This document shows, in pieces, positions 45,660-57,242 of a DNA stretch of 64,000 nt. The stretch is from Ulva prolifera (lineage: Eukaryota; Chlorophyta; Ulvophyceae; Ulvales; Ulvaceae). A model generated the notes under the pieces. The model searched no databases. It was not told where the DNA came from and saw only the letters and a program-made list of their open reading frames with translations. Location of the stretch: assembly GCA_023078555.1 (NCBI GenBank), contig CM041196.1:8753985-8817984 (forward strand), given 5' to 3'. Numbering within the stretch: position 1 is the first letter of the stretch; each line of letters starts with the position of its first letter. The position numbers and the translations under genes were made by a program.

Positions 45660-46543
45660 ATGACAACTCAACCAAGTAGCATGATAACAGGCACCAAATC
45701 ACAGGCATGACAATTGTGGAACATGCTTTACGATACTGTGCGATCTTACGGCAAGTCTGATGATCCTTGCCACCCTCCCCGCCCTTCCCGAAAGCAGCTG
45801 AGCCGCACACCGCATTCTCCTTGCTGATGTTTCGAGCCCGATCCCAGCCCAGAGATACACCAGATTTGAATAACAGAATTTTGTACAGTGCATAGCGAGG
45901 CAGATCGCAGAGAACGAAGAGTAATTGCTACATACGAGCATGCCTGCAACGAGCTGCGGCATGGCACAGGAGCCCATTGGCACAGGCACAGACATGTTAT
46001 GGGACAGCAAACGACACAATGTACATGGCAATCGAGTAAACAAGTCATATCGACCTCCGGGCGGTGTCTAGTGTCTACCGCGCCAGCGACACGGGGCCTC
46101 GCAAAAGGCAACACTCTCAAGCCCACGTACGGCAGACGGCCCCGATCACGTCGTTACGTAGCATCGGCGCGCAGCAGAGCAACAATGTAACATTTGTGTT
46201 CATTGAAAGTGCATCGGGAGAGTGGTTTGTGCCAAGCGCGGGCCCAACCAGCCCGATTCGCCATGATACCTCCCATGCAAGGACACTCGCAGACGAGCCA
46301 AAATGCGTCCGATCCTGCCCAGAACGATGAGGCTCACTTCAGCACAATGTGAACTACCTTCCAGACTGTTCAGAGCAGCTTTTAGAGCCGTTTTGACGAT
46401 TTATTACATCGCGAATCCGTGGCTCACCCAAGTTGCTCACCCACGGGTGAGCCACCTTCTCGTTGCTGCTGTGTTTGCATTCTTCAACTGCGGGAAAGGC
46501 GCGCGCACGACGGCAGCGCACCCACCATAAATAACTGCATCAA
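45660..46543. other. DNA between elements C and D; one orphan site cluster
   Basis: No gene is supported. GGCTCACCC (46421-46429) followed by GCTCACCCACGGGTGAGCC (46436-46454) is a cluster of the C/A-type sites lying outside the mapped ends of D. It belongs either to a longer element C or to a lost relative. Confidence 0.45.
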
Positions 46544-46570
46544 CACAGGCCAGATGCCAGACTCGCTCAC
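46544..46570 (+). repeat. Element D left terminal inverted repeat
   Basis: Begins CACAGGCCAGATGCCAGACT; 26 of 27 positions match the inverted right end (57216-57242) and 22 of 27 match the element A terminus at 32585-32611. Confidence 0.85.
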
Positions 46571-47000
46571 TGGGGTGCGCTGTCAGGACGGGTGCGCCGA
46601 CTACACATGCGCCAACTCGTAACTTTCGGCGAAATGCGCCAAATGGCGTTCTGAAGCTTGGGATACCTTACCTAGTGCTTTCATAGTGATCTGATCTAAG
46701 TGGTTTGGCTAGCGGCGTCTTCAGGCGGCCGATATCGTGTCCGGCCATCAACGGTCGCGCACTGTGATGGTGCGCCACGGGCCGAGGTGCGCTGTGTTCG
46801 AGGGGGCCGTCGTTGTACATTGCTCGTAAACCATGTAAAAACGGGCCTGGGGTGCCGAGGACTTTGTTATTCTCGATCACTGGCATTATCAATGCTTCAG
46901 AGATGCAGATCGATCGAAGATATCATGGTCTTGGGGCTCAAAAGTACGGCAATGGCGCATGTGTGGAGTGCGCCACTTGCAAAGGTGAGCTCAGATGAGC
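46571..47000 (+). repeat. Element D left subterminal site cluster
   Basis: GGTGCGC at 46574, GGGTGCGCC at 46590-46598, an inverted pair GCGCAC...GGTGCGCC at 46757-46776, GGTGCGC at 46786, and GCGC-containing variants near 46955-46975. The dominant form is GGTGCGCC, not the GGTGAGCC of elements A and C. Confidence 0.6.
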
Positions 47001-47317
47001 ACGCTGCAATGCGAGATCGGCGCAAACCTCGTGCATTCTGCTGATAAAATGAAGAGATCGAATAGTAATGAGATCTTGTTTGTACACATCAGTTTCATCC
47101 GTTCTGTTCCGGTCGGATAGTTGTGCGGTAGCTCAGTGGTTTTGGGGGAACTCAGCTTGTGTCAGGTCGTGCCATTCTAATTGCGGTAAACGTTTGTATT
47201 CTACACGTGGAGCTAAATTGCGCCCACGTCCCAGACATCATACGTGCCGCTATGTTGCTGGTCTTGCTGTTCCTGGCCGCTGTAGGTGGGTCTTGGGGCT
47301 CGGGCGTCGCATCTGGG

Positions 47318-49520
47318 ATGCCCAAGCGTGTCAGAGCCGAACCGGGATCCCTTCAGGCAGAATTCATTTGTATTGGAAATTACCAGTGGTTTTGTGATAA
47401 ATGTGGGAAAGAGTTTGCATATGGCGATAACCTTGGCCGACATCTAACGTCCGATAAGCATATTCGAAATGCAGAGCTCGTAGCAAAAGGTGAACGTAGT
47501 CTATGTATTCCGAAACATCATCGGCCGGCGGTGTCCGACGGTTGTGAGAACAATCGTGCGCCTGGAAGCAATTTCGATCGTGAACCCTCCAACGCAGAAG
47601 TTGCGCCACATCATTCGATCCAAGATGCACTTCCGGCGCTGGACGACCTCTACGACAGAGGTGTCCAGCATGCTGAAGATCAGAGTGTTCAACCTTCGAT
47701 TTTGTCCGTCCCTCCGGCTCACTTGGTCAAGTCATTGGAGGGCAGGACAGGAGTGGCCACTTTGGACGCCACTGAGTCCGATGAGGAAGAGATACCCGAC
47801 GAAGATCCTATCGAGGACAAGACATTTGACTTTGAGTACGACGATGAGGAGTGGGTGAGTGTACGTAGACTTACATATACCGAAACCCACCTTCCCTCCG
47901 CCCTAGCAGCGTCACCCCCCTGCCCACTGCCCTCCTTCCCCGGCCAGCTACGCCAGCCTGCAGTATGATGCTGAAGTCCACGTCCGAGTGTTCTTGTGTT
48001 CAGGGTCTGCAAGACTTGTTACTGTTTGCGGAGCAGGAACACCGGCAGCGGGGTGGGGTTGAACCCGATGCTCGGGCCATTCTGAGAGCAGCACAAGACC
48101 AAGGTCGCCGTTGGGACAACAGTATTTCTGTTGCAGGATTCAATGAAGAATTGTTAGAGAAAATGGCATGTCAGCAAGCAGCGCTGGCAACCAAGGAGGC
48201 TCCAGAACCGCGAGCAAACACCATCAGGTGGTATCAACAACACCCCAATGCTTTGGTTGCAGAAGGAAGTATTGTGACTGTATCCCAGGCAAGTTACTGC
48301 CTGGCATGGCTCAAGTTGAAGGGGAGCATGACGTGTGAATGCCTTGACTATATCTGCAAGATGCTAGCCTACGGTGGTTTCCTTAAATCCAGCAAGAATA
48401 TAATGTTACGGTATGTAGCTGATGTGCTAGTGGCGGGATGTGTTCTTCTCCGCTTCGCATCGATATAGGCTCTGGCTGTTTGTGATGAGTAGCTACCGGA
48501 TGTCACTGCCCGTCCATTGGGTCATTGATGTACTGTGTAGATCTGAGTACCTCATCAAGGGCATCTTATGCCTACAAACCAACGAAGACTACACATATGA
48601 CATGTGTGACAATGGACAGTGCCCGCACGTATATGGACGACAATTGAAGAAGAGTGCGAGACTTGCCAGATCAGGTGAAAGATGCCCTAATTGCGGCAAC
48701 CTTCGGTATCGAAAGAAGAACAAGCAGGTCTATCCTGTACGAAGGCAAGCCCTTGTGCGCTCGGCTGTGTGATGACACTTAAAGTACACATGTTGTCAAT
48801 GTGTGAATGCGTTGTGCCGTGCCTCCGCAGTGTTGTGCACCTAGTGCACCTTCAATTAGTAGCCGCTGTGATGACAACATGCCGTGAGCTGACGCGGTAC
48901 CTTACCTTAGCTCGATTGCATGCAGTGCGTACATCCTCCAGCTTAAAGATGTTGTCAACCACCTGTTTGGAGAGCCTCTCTTTGCCAGGTACGCTGGCAC
49001 ACGCACTCAGGCCATGCTGCAGTCTCCATTGTACAAACGTTTGGACACTGCTCATGGTGGCGCCCTTTCTGCCTTGTCATCCGAAAGTGTCGGCTCTCTT
49101 GTTGCCCAAGCAACGCCTGTGGGGGCCACTGGTGCGGCTACTGACCCCGATACCATAGATGATGAAGCAAACCCGGATCCAACTGACGAAGTTATGACCG
49201 GTGATGGAGATGAACTCACCTTGATGTTCGCTTTGTTTGTTGACGGTGTGCAATTGCACGATCATGGTCGAGCATCAACCACTGTGGTGGGTCTTAAGTG
49301 TATCGATCTGCCAGGATTTATGTGTCACACCGATCTGGCATGCTTCCCCATGGCCTATATCGGAGGCGAGAAGGAGCCCACAAACCTGAGTGAATTCACA
49401 GCTTTGCTCCTCCAACAGTTCAAGGATCATGAGGTACTTGGGGTGGTCGATAACAGTGGTGCGGTTGCCACCTCACAGCCCCAAGGAGGCTCATGTGCGG
49501 TTGATCTTTGTGTGCGTCTG

Positions 49521-49558
<38 letters not shown>

Positions 49559-52308
49559 ACCCCCCCCCCCCGCATGCACATCTGGCTATGCATTTGATCT
49601 CTTAAACCGTCATTTCGTGCACCACATACCTTACTCCCCATGTAGGGCATACGAAGATCACAGGGAAGCCCATAAAGGTCTGGGACAGCTATCGAAAGAA
49701 GTTCCGCAAAGTGTACCCTATCTTTGTGTTTGCCTTCGCAGACACTCCTGCAAGACGAAGTTGGGCGTTGACCACAGGCCATACCGGGTTTCGTGGATGT
49801 GACAAATGTGGCATCCGGGGAATTCGCTTGCTGTCCAATGGGGTCAAGCTCGAGTGGACAGCATTTTGTGGCTATACCTCAGCATGCCCGGCTGTTGTCT
49901 TTGATTGCACAACCAAGGTGTGGTCTACACAACCGTATCATCTTTGCTTGATACTGACGTATTGCATTACTCAACACAACACGTGGACAGTGCCTGACAA
50001 ACCCGTCGTGTCGCGTTCTGCTGCAATTGTTTCATGCTGTTGCTGCTTTAGGAGTGGGAGCAAGTGGAGGTCTCATTCGGCTCACAAGGGGAGCCAAACC
50101 AAGAAGCCCTAGAGTCCGTGGCCATCTCCGACGAAAAGCATCGAATTCGCAGTGCATCTGCTGCCGCAAAGAGCCAAGCTGCCGCTGCTGCCAACCCACT
50201 TCCGGCCGAGGCTAGCAACGGCGGAGCAGTAACATCTGATCCTAACAGCAAAGATCAGATTCTTCTGAGCAGAGGTAAGCATTAGCATGCAAGTTGGTAT
50301 ACATCATAGGTGACCTACAATACTCAACACACGATGGTTGTAGATTGCCGCAAGATCTGGAGACGGCGGTACAAGGCTGCCAATGACGAGCATAAAGAGC
50401 TTGGGTCCCGTGGAGTGAACCCATTCCAGGAGTCTGGCCTCCGGAGTTATGAGTATGCTCGACATTCATCTTAACGGATGTGCCTCGTAACATCGTGGTG
50501 GACTTTAGAGTTTGTGACTGTCGAGACCCACACTGGTTACTCTCATCATCTTGCAGTTTCCAGACAACTTTCGTGGAGCCCATGTCGCATTCCATCTTGT
50601 ACGCCCTATTCCGCGCCTTCATGACTCTTATATGCAGCAGCAATTCCCCGTTTAAGGTAAATGGCAAGGCATTCTGCCTTGCCCCTTCTCTGCTACACCG
50701 AATGGACATGTTCCTCTCCACCTTGAAGTATCCGTGTGCGTACAATCGGCGCCCTCCGTCGTTAAGGTGTGCACACCATGGAACACTGCCCTCGACGGAT
50801 ATTTGCTACAGTGCAGGTTGTCAAAGAGTCCCCATCTGCATGGGGGCCACCCTTCCTCACTTAAGCTTACACTGCTTTACATTGGCAAGACTGGCAGCTG
50901 ACTAGATAATTGATTGCAGGAATGTGCCCATGTCGAAATGGTTGTTTGAAGAGTGTAATACATTCATTGAGATAGCAGGAGCGATTGCATTCTATCACTT
51001 CCGATCCGGCATTCACCCAGGAATCCTGAAGATGTGGGGCCATTTGCGCAAATACGCATTGTACTTCTTGCATTACCGTCCAGGGCAGCACACAACTGCC
51101 CAAATTCAGCTAGCGCAGCGGGAAATCTTTCAGTTTGGTGAGTATGCTGAGGCGAATTTGAATGCATCAATGCTCACATGCTTGGTGCATAGATGCTTTG
51201 CACACATACCCGCGCAGGTACTGGCGACATTGCCTGGTGCGTTCTTGCGTGAGGATTTTGGCGAGCGGGTGGTGAGATGGACCAAGAAGTTCATCAAAGG
51301 GCACTCAACCGTCCGTGCTGCTGGTGCATCGGCCAACGTTTGTCTGACGCAGATGGGACTGAGGATCCATCTGAACAAACATCCGGGTGTCGACGGCCCG
51401 CTAAATTGCATCAGGAGACGTCCACCGGTTAGACCCCTTGACGATGGTGATGACTATGGCACGGCTCTCCACAAGCTGACACCGGCTCACACAGGGGAAG
51501 ACCATGATGAGGTGAAGTTCTGCATGTGCCGTTCATGGCTTGCATGTTTCAAATGCAGTTTCGATCTGGACTCGTATTGTCTCATATTTTGTAGATATTG
51601 GGTGGACTGCAGGTCACGCAATTTGCGGAAGTTTTACATGGAATGGCGGCTAAGGTTGCAAGACAATCTCATTCAGTTCGTGGCCCTCTTGCCATAGCAG
51701 GTGTGTTGACTGAGAAGCACGTCAAAGGGGAATACAACAGCATACTCGGCCGGAGGGAATGGCCACAGGATACACCCGCGGAGGTGATGTGTTCAGACAC
51801 TGCCACAATCCAGTCTGGCGCATGGGTTGTGCGCACCTCTGCAGGCACGGAGTCGCATGGTAGGGAGAAGACAGATAACTTCGTGTACGTGCCTTACCGA
51901 TCCGCTAGAAGCCTCAACCACTGCATTCTCGAGATCAAGCAGATTCTGTTGGTGAGACGGAAGGGCATGGAGTGGCGTGGTGATGAGGCGAGGCTGGCTG
52001 TAGGGACATTGTGGGACCACTTGGTTGTCAGGGATGGGGCTGGTCTAGAGACAGCCTACAATGACGATCCGGCATCTGGGGCATGTTCAGTACCCAGGGC
52101 TGTCTTCCTGTCTGAAAAGAGGAAGGCAATGGGGTATCCATATGCATTATTCTTGAGGCAGGTACATTGTCCGTGTGTCGTTGTCCCAGGCCCACCTGGC
52201 ATGACTTTCATTACACTCAGCAAGATGGGGTACCCAGGTAGGAGAGACCTGCTACACAGTGGCACTGACGTTGCAGAGAGTGACAGTGACGATGAAGAAT
52301 TCATTTGA
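47318..52308 (+). CDS. Element D Tnp2-like (CACTA) transposase, about 10 exons
   Basis: The transposase of the Transposase_21 type. The start at ATG 47318 (MPKRVRAE) is set by the paralogues. Exons: 47318-47852 (U1-type C2H2 finger WFCDKCGKEF...HLTSDKH, then an acidic linker ending FEYDDEEW before GTGAGT); 48003-48412; 48541-48740 (CPNCGNLRYRKKN); 48945-49480 (LFVDGVQLHDHGRASTTVVG, likely first catalytic Asp); 49650-49910 (FADTPARRSWALTTGHTGF, CDKCGIRG); 50052-50272; 50343-50452; 50558-50765 (MSHSILYALFRAF); 50921-51515 (HRCFAHIPAQV ... FLREDFGERVVRWTKK); and 51596-52308 (SDTATIQSGAWVVRT to DSDDEEFI-TGA). Intron 4 contains a poly(C) tract. Family assignment rests on the DG-motif, ADxPAR and HxP blocks known from plant Tnp2. 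Confidence 0.8.
49509..49571. repeat. Poly(C) tract in transposase intron 4
   Basis: About 60 C with a single A interruption near 49560. It occupies the same intron as the long (CA)n tract of element A. A spurious poly-Pro frame results from it. Exact length is likely to be unstable in assembly. Confidence 0.9.
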
Positions 52309-52926
52309 GCGGTATATATTTTGTGTCTGATTGGGACTTGTATCAATGTTGGGGATTGGGAGTTGCATATGATTTTATGTAATGTTGAGAATCCATCATA
52401 TACCTATACATGTATGCATTGTTGTGCCTATGTTGAGTGGATTCAACATTCTGACCAGGAAATGGGTGCATGCTTATGAAAATGATGGTGTCTGCGAGAC
52501 GCGAAAAGGTGGTCTGATATCTGCGGGAGATATCCGCTGTTGTGAGATGTCTATTTTACCTCAGGCGCAGGCTGATAGATGCGCACATGCATGTTCTGAC
52601 CCACAGGTGCTCTCAAGCACGTACATGACCCAAAAAATGATAGCTGTCCGGATATCGCGTCATCAAATAGTTATCAGATAATAATCATTTGTCATTTCGC
52701 TTTGTCTAATACCCGGACAGTGATGTATTGTTTGGCCATTTCTCTCGACGACGCATGCTCAGTGTCCACGAGGTCACCATGGCGACTCATACGTCACACG
52801 TCCTGGCATGTTTGAAACGGAGACAACGGCAGAGATGATCATCGTCCTGAATAGCCATGTATTATGTCTATTGATCACACTGCAATCTACCTTGCTGCTG
52901 CACCGCGATTGCGTACGTATATCAAC
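52309..52926. other. Spacer between element D genes, nothing recognised
   Basis: AT-richer than the exons; no convincing ORF, site cluster or repeat. It presumably holds the promoter of the accessory gene. Confidence 0.5.
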
Positions 52927-55758
52927 ATGGCCGAGCGACAGGAGATAAAAGTCAGGGACTTGACTAGTCTGAGCATATTGATCGGCAACCAGACAATACG
53001 CATATCGCTAGCAAAGCTTAGTACAGTCACCAATGCACAGCATATCGCGAATGTTTACGCCGAACTAGAGAGGAAAGTCAATAAGGTAACAGGCAGGGCG
53101 TTCCATTCTGTGGCGGGCTACCCCGCTCTCGACGACGAAACATTGCTGGCAATTTTCGCAGCGTTGTATGGATCGCCATACGAATTGGATGGGATCTGGA
53201 CGTGTCCTTGGGACGTGAAAACTGCGACCGGGGCGTTCGAGCTAATAGAACCAGGCAACAACGCCGCAGATCCGGCGACCACGAAAGGCAGCAACACAGA
53301 AGGTAAGAAGAAGACTCGGAGCATTCCACAGGTACGACATCGCGTCGTGCATGTAGGCTACAATGAGCAACGGTCGTTGTTACAGCTACGAATACCTGAA
53401 GGCCCGCAGCAATGATTGTAACTATCGCGGGGGACCACAGAGCAGTCAATGCAACTCGTGCGATTAGAGCAGATTCTGACGTCATATGTCTCTGACTTGT
53501 TGATATCAGCATGCAAACACTTGGATATGCAGGCAGAGATGGACTTGAAGGATGAGATGGCCTTGTTGATGCCTTATGTCACAACCGATGCTTTCATTCA
53601 CTTGCTTGAGCATGTATGCCTCACAGATATTTTCAGTGCGCCATCGCTCTTCCTTGGAGGAGTGCCTACTCAATACATAGATGCTCCGCTAAAAACACAA
53701 GAAGCAGATGGATGGCGAGCAGATGACTCAGATGAAGTGCGTCCCTACCTGAAGATACCTGTGATGTAGCTAGTTGCAAGTCAATCTCAAATCTCGGGTC
53801 GTTAGCGATGCACTATGGTTATAATGTGCTATAGCTTGAGCTACACTATTTTTGTAGGAAAACATCGGGCGTGCTCAAATCCGAATCGCGCACCATATAC
53901 ATCAAATGAGGAACGAGGTGGTAAGGATTGCAATGGCATATGTGAAGGCCAGATGCAAGATGGATCACAAGCTGTCTGTTGCAGAAGACATCCGACTAGC
54001 TCTACGAGCAGCCACCAAGTCGATGGACTCTGATAATAATCGGAAGTTTCGCCCATCTGTTTATCTGTTTTTCTTGTCTTGGGCACAGGCTGCAGATGCC
54101 AATGGTACTTTAGAGACCAGACTTGCCCAGGAGCCCTGGTCTTTCAAGGCAGACATCATTAATCCGATTATGTCAAGCCTCCGAGCCCTGTTCACATTCT
54201 TCAAAAACCAGACCGTTGCCAAAACAGCCAAGCCTTTCCGCGAGCTCATGAAGAAAGAGATGGAGGAGTTGTGCGGCTCAGATAAGAACCGCGTGGTACG
54301 ATGACCCAAAAGCAGTGTATACGTAGCAGTGTATACGATTAGCAAAGGAATGTTTCGTGTTCCAAGTATACATCCAATGTAGTGATTGATCGAGTCACGA
54401 GGGCATACGACTTCAGGGACTCCGAGCACTGTTCATCGAGTGGACTTCTGAGATGAGGCAATGTACCTCCATACCCGCTCCAAGGCGATTTGATGTGACT
54501 ATCGGGTGCGACCAAGCAGATGGGGCCGACAGAATGGCCGTTCCGGTGTGGAGGGACCAATGGGGAACAGCAGGCCGGCCAACAGCAGAGGGTCCATATG
54601 GGGCTTTGTCTGAGCGGGCGTGTCGGCCAACCAGCAAGCCTACTGAGCAGAAGGACGTCCGGCTCCGCCAGCCTTCGGATGGCCTTACAATGGCTGCTCT
54701 GTTTGATCCTGCACGAAAAAATACTCTGGCAGGATTCCAGGTCTACAGAGAATCTTTTGAGTTCGCCGTGTGGGGAGTTGCTCTACCTGACCAAGATTAT
54801 GAACTGCCTCCCGACCAGCCACAGCGGATCCCGATCCAAGCGCCACGTGCTGGCCACCATACAGTTGTGTCTGTGTTGATGCTCGACTGCATCCGCCGCT
54901 TCGTGGTGCGACTACGCTCATGCAATCCAACTGCATGTGTCAACAGAGTACGTATTTGACAATGGCTGCAGGACCAGGGCTCTAAGCTGTAATGGAACGG
55001 CCTGTTCAGAAGCAGTGAGTGTATGCTCGATATTGCCCACTGCCATGAAGGATCGTGTTGACACAAGACATTGTGCAGGAAACAATGTTTAGTGTTGCTG
55101 GACTCGATGCACCAACAGAGTTGATTGATTACTGCGAAGTGCTATGCAACACGGTACCGACACCGCCAGGCACCGATCCAGCATTTGACCTGGATCATTC
55201 CGAAGACGCTGCTGCAGCAGATGACGGAGACTGCCCGGACGATCAAGAAGAGGAAGAGCTGCAGCTGGCTGAGCCCAATACGGTAGCTGGCCCAACGCGT
55301 CCTCAAAGACCAGGCAGGAGCAGTAGGGTGAGGACTCTTGATGACATATCGTCAGAAGAGGAGACAGACAATTCTGATGATGATGATGATGATGATGATG
55401 AGGTTTTCAATGCAAGGACCAAACGCCCCGGGGCCAACAAGCACAGCGGAGTCACAACACAACGGCAAGTCAAACCCTTGGCGGACATGACAAACATGAC
55501 GGTACTGCTTCGGTATACAGCGTAACATGTGCTTGCTGCTCTGTGTTTTGGCACATGGATCTAAGATCCAAGTGGTGTTCAGATTCATCTAGTCTAGAAA
55601 AGCTCATCACCTGAGCGTGAATGCAGGCCACAAAGAAACGTGGCAGGAAGAGTATGAATCAGAACACATCGAAAGGATGTGCAACTAAGAAAGTGCAAGA
55701 GGAGAAAACAACAACAGAGAAGCGGACTCGCACATTGAAGCGTAAAGCAGCCAAATGA
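52927..55758 (+). CDS. Element D accessory gene (unknown, TnpA-like candidate), 6 exons
   Basis: Family not recognised. Exons: 52927-53331 (MAERQEIKVRD; RAFHSVAGYPALDDETL); about 53500-53740 (LMPYVTTDAFIHLLEH); about 53860-54295 (VYLFFLSWAQAADANGTL); about 54417-54950, opening GLRALFIEW exactly where the element C exon opens GLRALMIVW (VRLRQPSDGLTMAALFDPAR; YRESFEFAVWGVALPDQDY); 55078-55500 (MFSVAGLDAPTELID, then acidic runs including eight Asp from a GAT repeat at 55377-55400); and 55625-55758 (TKKRGRKS, KRTRTLKRKAAK-TGA), very basic with an AT-hook-like RGRK and probable nuclear signals. Same order and orientation as in element C. A role as subterminal-repeat binding protein is an inference from CACTA biology. 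Confidence 0.65.
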
Positions 55759-57215
55759 TTGGTACGAGAGGCACCCTGCTCCTGGCTTCAACAAGCCCAA
55801 GTTGCGCTGCACCAGTATCACATGTGTTGCAGCAAGATACTGTCTACCTAGGTGTCCCCATCTGTCCTCAGTGTGGGTTGTGAGCAGGTTCTCGCAATGA
55901 GGTCACTCAAGTCCACAACAAGGAGGAATTCACTACCTGCGAACAACGCCTGAAGATACTTTTGGACGTATATACACTGTGCTAGAGGCGACAAGTTTGT
56001 GCAGGTGATAGGCGTGCGTGTGGGTAGCAGCTGTAGCCTAGATTGCCAGGCGATTAGAGCAATGGCAGCCTGTCCGAACGGATGGTATTAGGCATTATAA
56101 TTAGGAATGTACCGGACATGAACGCATGATCATATAACGATATAAGGAACGGTACTGGATGATTTGCCCCGCATTACCATAATGGCGCACCATGCATTGC
56201 GCAGTCGCTCTGCAGTGGCGCACTATTGCCGTTATGCGCCACGGAACGAGGCGTGAGCCACTGGCCCACGGTGCGCCAGCTGTAAGAGAGCGAAAACAAG
56301 AGCACGCCGCGAGGAGCTTGATACGATCAGGGACACTTGCAGTAGTGCCCATGAGTGGATTTGTTATGAATAGGAAACAGATCGCGAGGTTTCGCTGCAT
56401 CTGGCGTGGGATTCTTGCTACGTGTGTATCTCGCGAGTACCCCGACATCACAATATATCACATTGGGGCAGTAAAACACGGACATGTTATCGTAATGTAC
56501 GTGCCGCCTTTCAGAGGAGCGCATTCTCGTGGCAATTGCAAGTGGCCTTTCACAGCGCTGGTAGGAACGGACGATTCGCAGAAGCCCACCAAAACGTCAC
56601 AGCGGCGTCTTCAGAGCCAATGGCGGACACAACATATGCTATTGATGGTATATACACCACCTGGCCTTGAATGCTGTATCAATGCTTGGCGGTTTGGCCT
56701 CGTAGAGCACTGGCATTGGCTATCACACTTCGTGATACCGAGCGGCGACGGAAGGATGCACTCACTAGGCACGCCTTCCAACACACAAACTGCCTACTTT
56801 CACAGCTTGTACAGATCTGTAACGCAGGAGAGCTCACTGAACGAGCACTGGCATGCCACTCCGCACTCCGCGTCGCCAGTGCAGCGTCCGCATTGGCCAG
56901 CTCAAGCGAGCAGCACGACCGTAATAGAACCCCAGTCCGCACTATAATCACATTTCAATGTATATGAAGCTCCTCGTGCGCTGATCTGTCATCGCGTTCG
57001 GTGTAGACGCTGGTTTCCCAATCGCTGCCCCACGGGAATGCTGCACTCAACACGAGCCCAAGCGCTCCATTCTACTCCGAATGACCTGGGACCGCTTTCA
57101 CAGCCCTAACAATAGAAGTATCTCTATCATAAACATTTAAAATCACGAAAAGCGACTACTGATAGCATTTCTTCGAATTTGCACTCAGTGGCGCACCCCG
57201 ATGGCGCACCCATTG
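55759..57215 (+). repeat. Element D 3' region with right subterminal sites; no gene supported
   Basis: GGCGCACC at 56184-56191, 57190-57197 and 57203-57210; GGCGCAC at 56217; GCGCC near 56236; GGTGCGCC at 56270-56277; and one GGTGAGCC at 57215-57222. Overlapping frames of up to 251 codons at 56192-56967 have no counterpart in element C and no recognisable domain, so they are not called. Confidence 0.55.
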
Positions 57216-57242
57216 GTGAGCCAGTCTGGCATCTGGCCTGTG
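57216..57242 (-). repeat. Element D right terminal inverted repeat
   Basis: Plus strand ends AGTCTGGCATCTGGCCTGTG at 57242. It is the inverse of 46544-46570 with one mismatch and is followed by AA and the minisatellite. Confidence 0.85.

Larger units (their letters stand above)
46544..57242 (+). mobile_element. Element D: 10.7-kb CACTA-like DNA transposon with two intact-looking genes
   Basis: Left terminus CACAGGCCAGATGCCAGACT (46544-46563) and right terminus its inverse (57223-57242) match over 27 bp with one mismatch. AA flanks both ends (46542-46543, 57243-57244), a 2-bp target duplication. Inside are GGTGCGCC-type subterminal sites at both ends, a transposase gene (47318-52308) and an accessory gene (52927-55758), all in one orientation. 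No stop or frameshift was noticed in the compared exons, so this may be an autonomous copy. The right end abuts a 56-bp minisatellite. Confidence 0.82.

Noticed and set aside
56192..56967. 251-codon frame in the 3' region of element D
   Set aside because: It overlaps subterminal sites, has competing frames and has no counterpart in element C.
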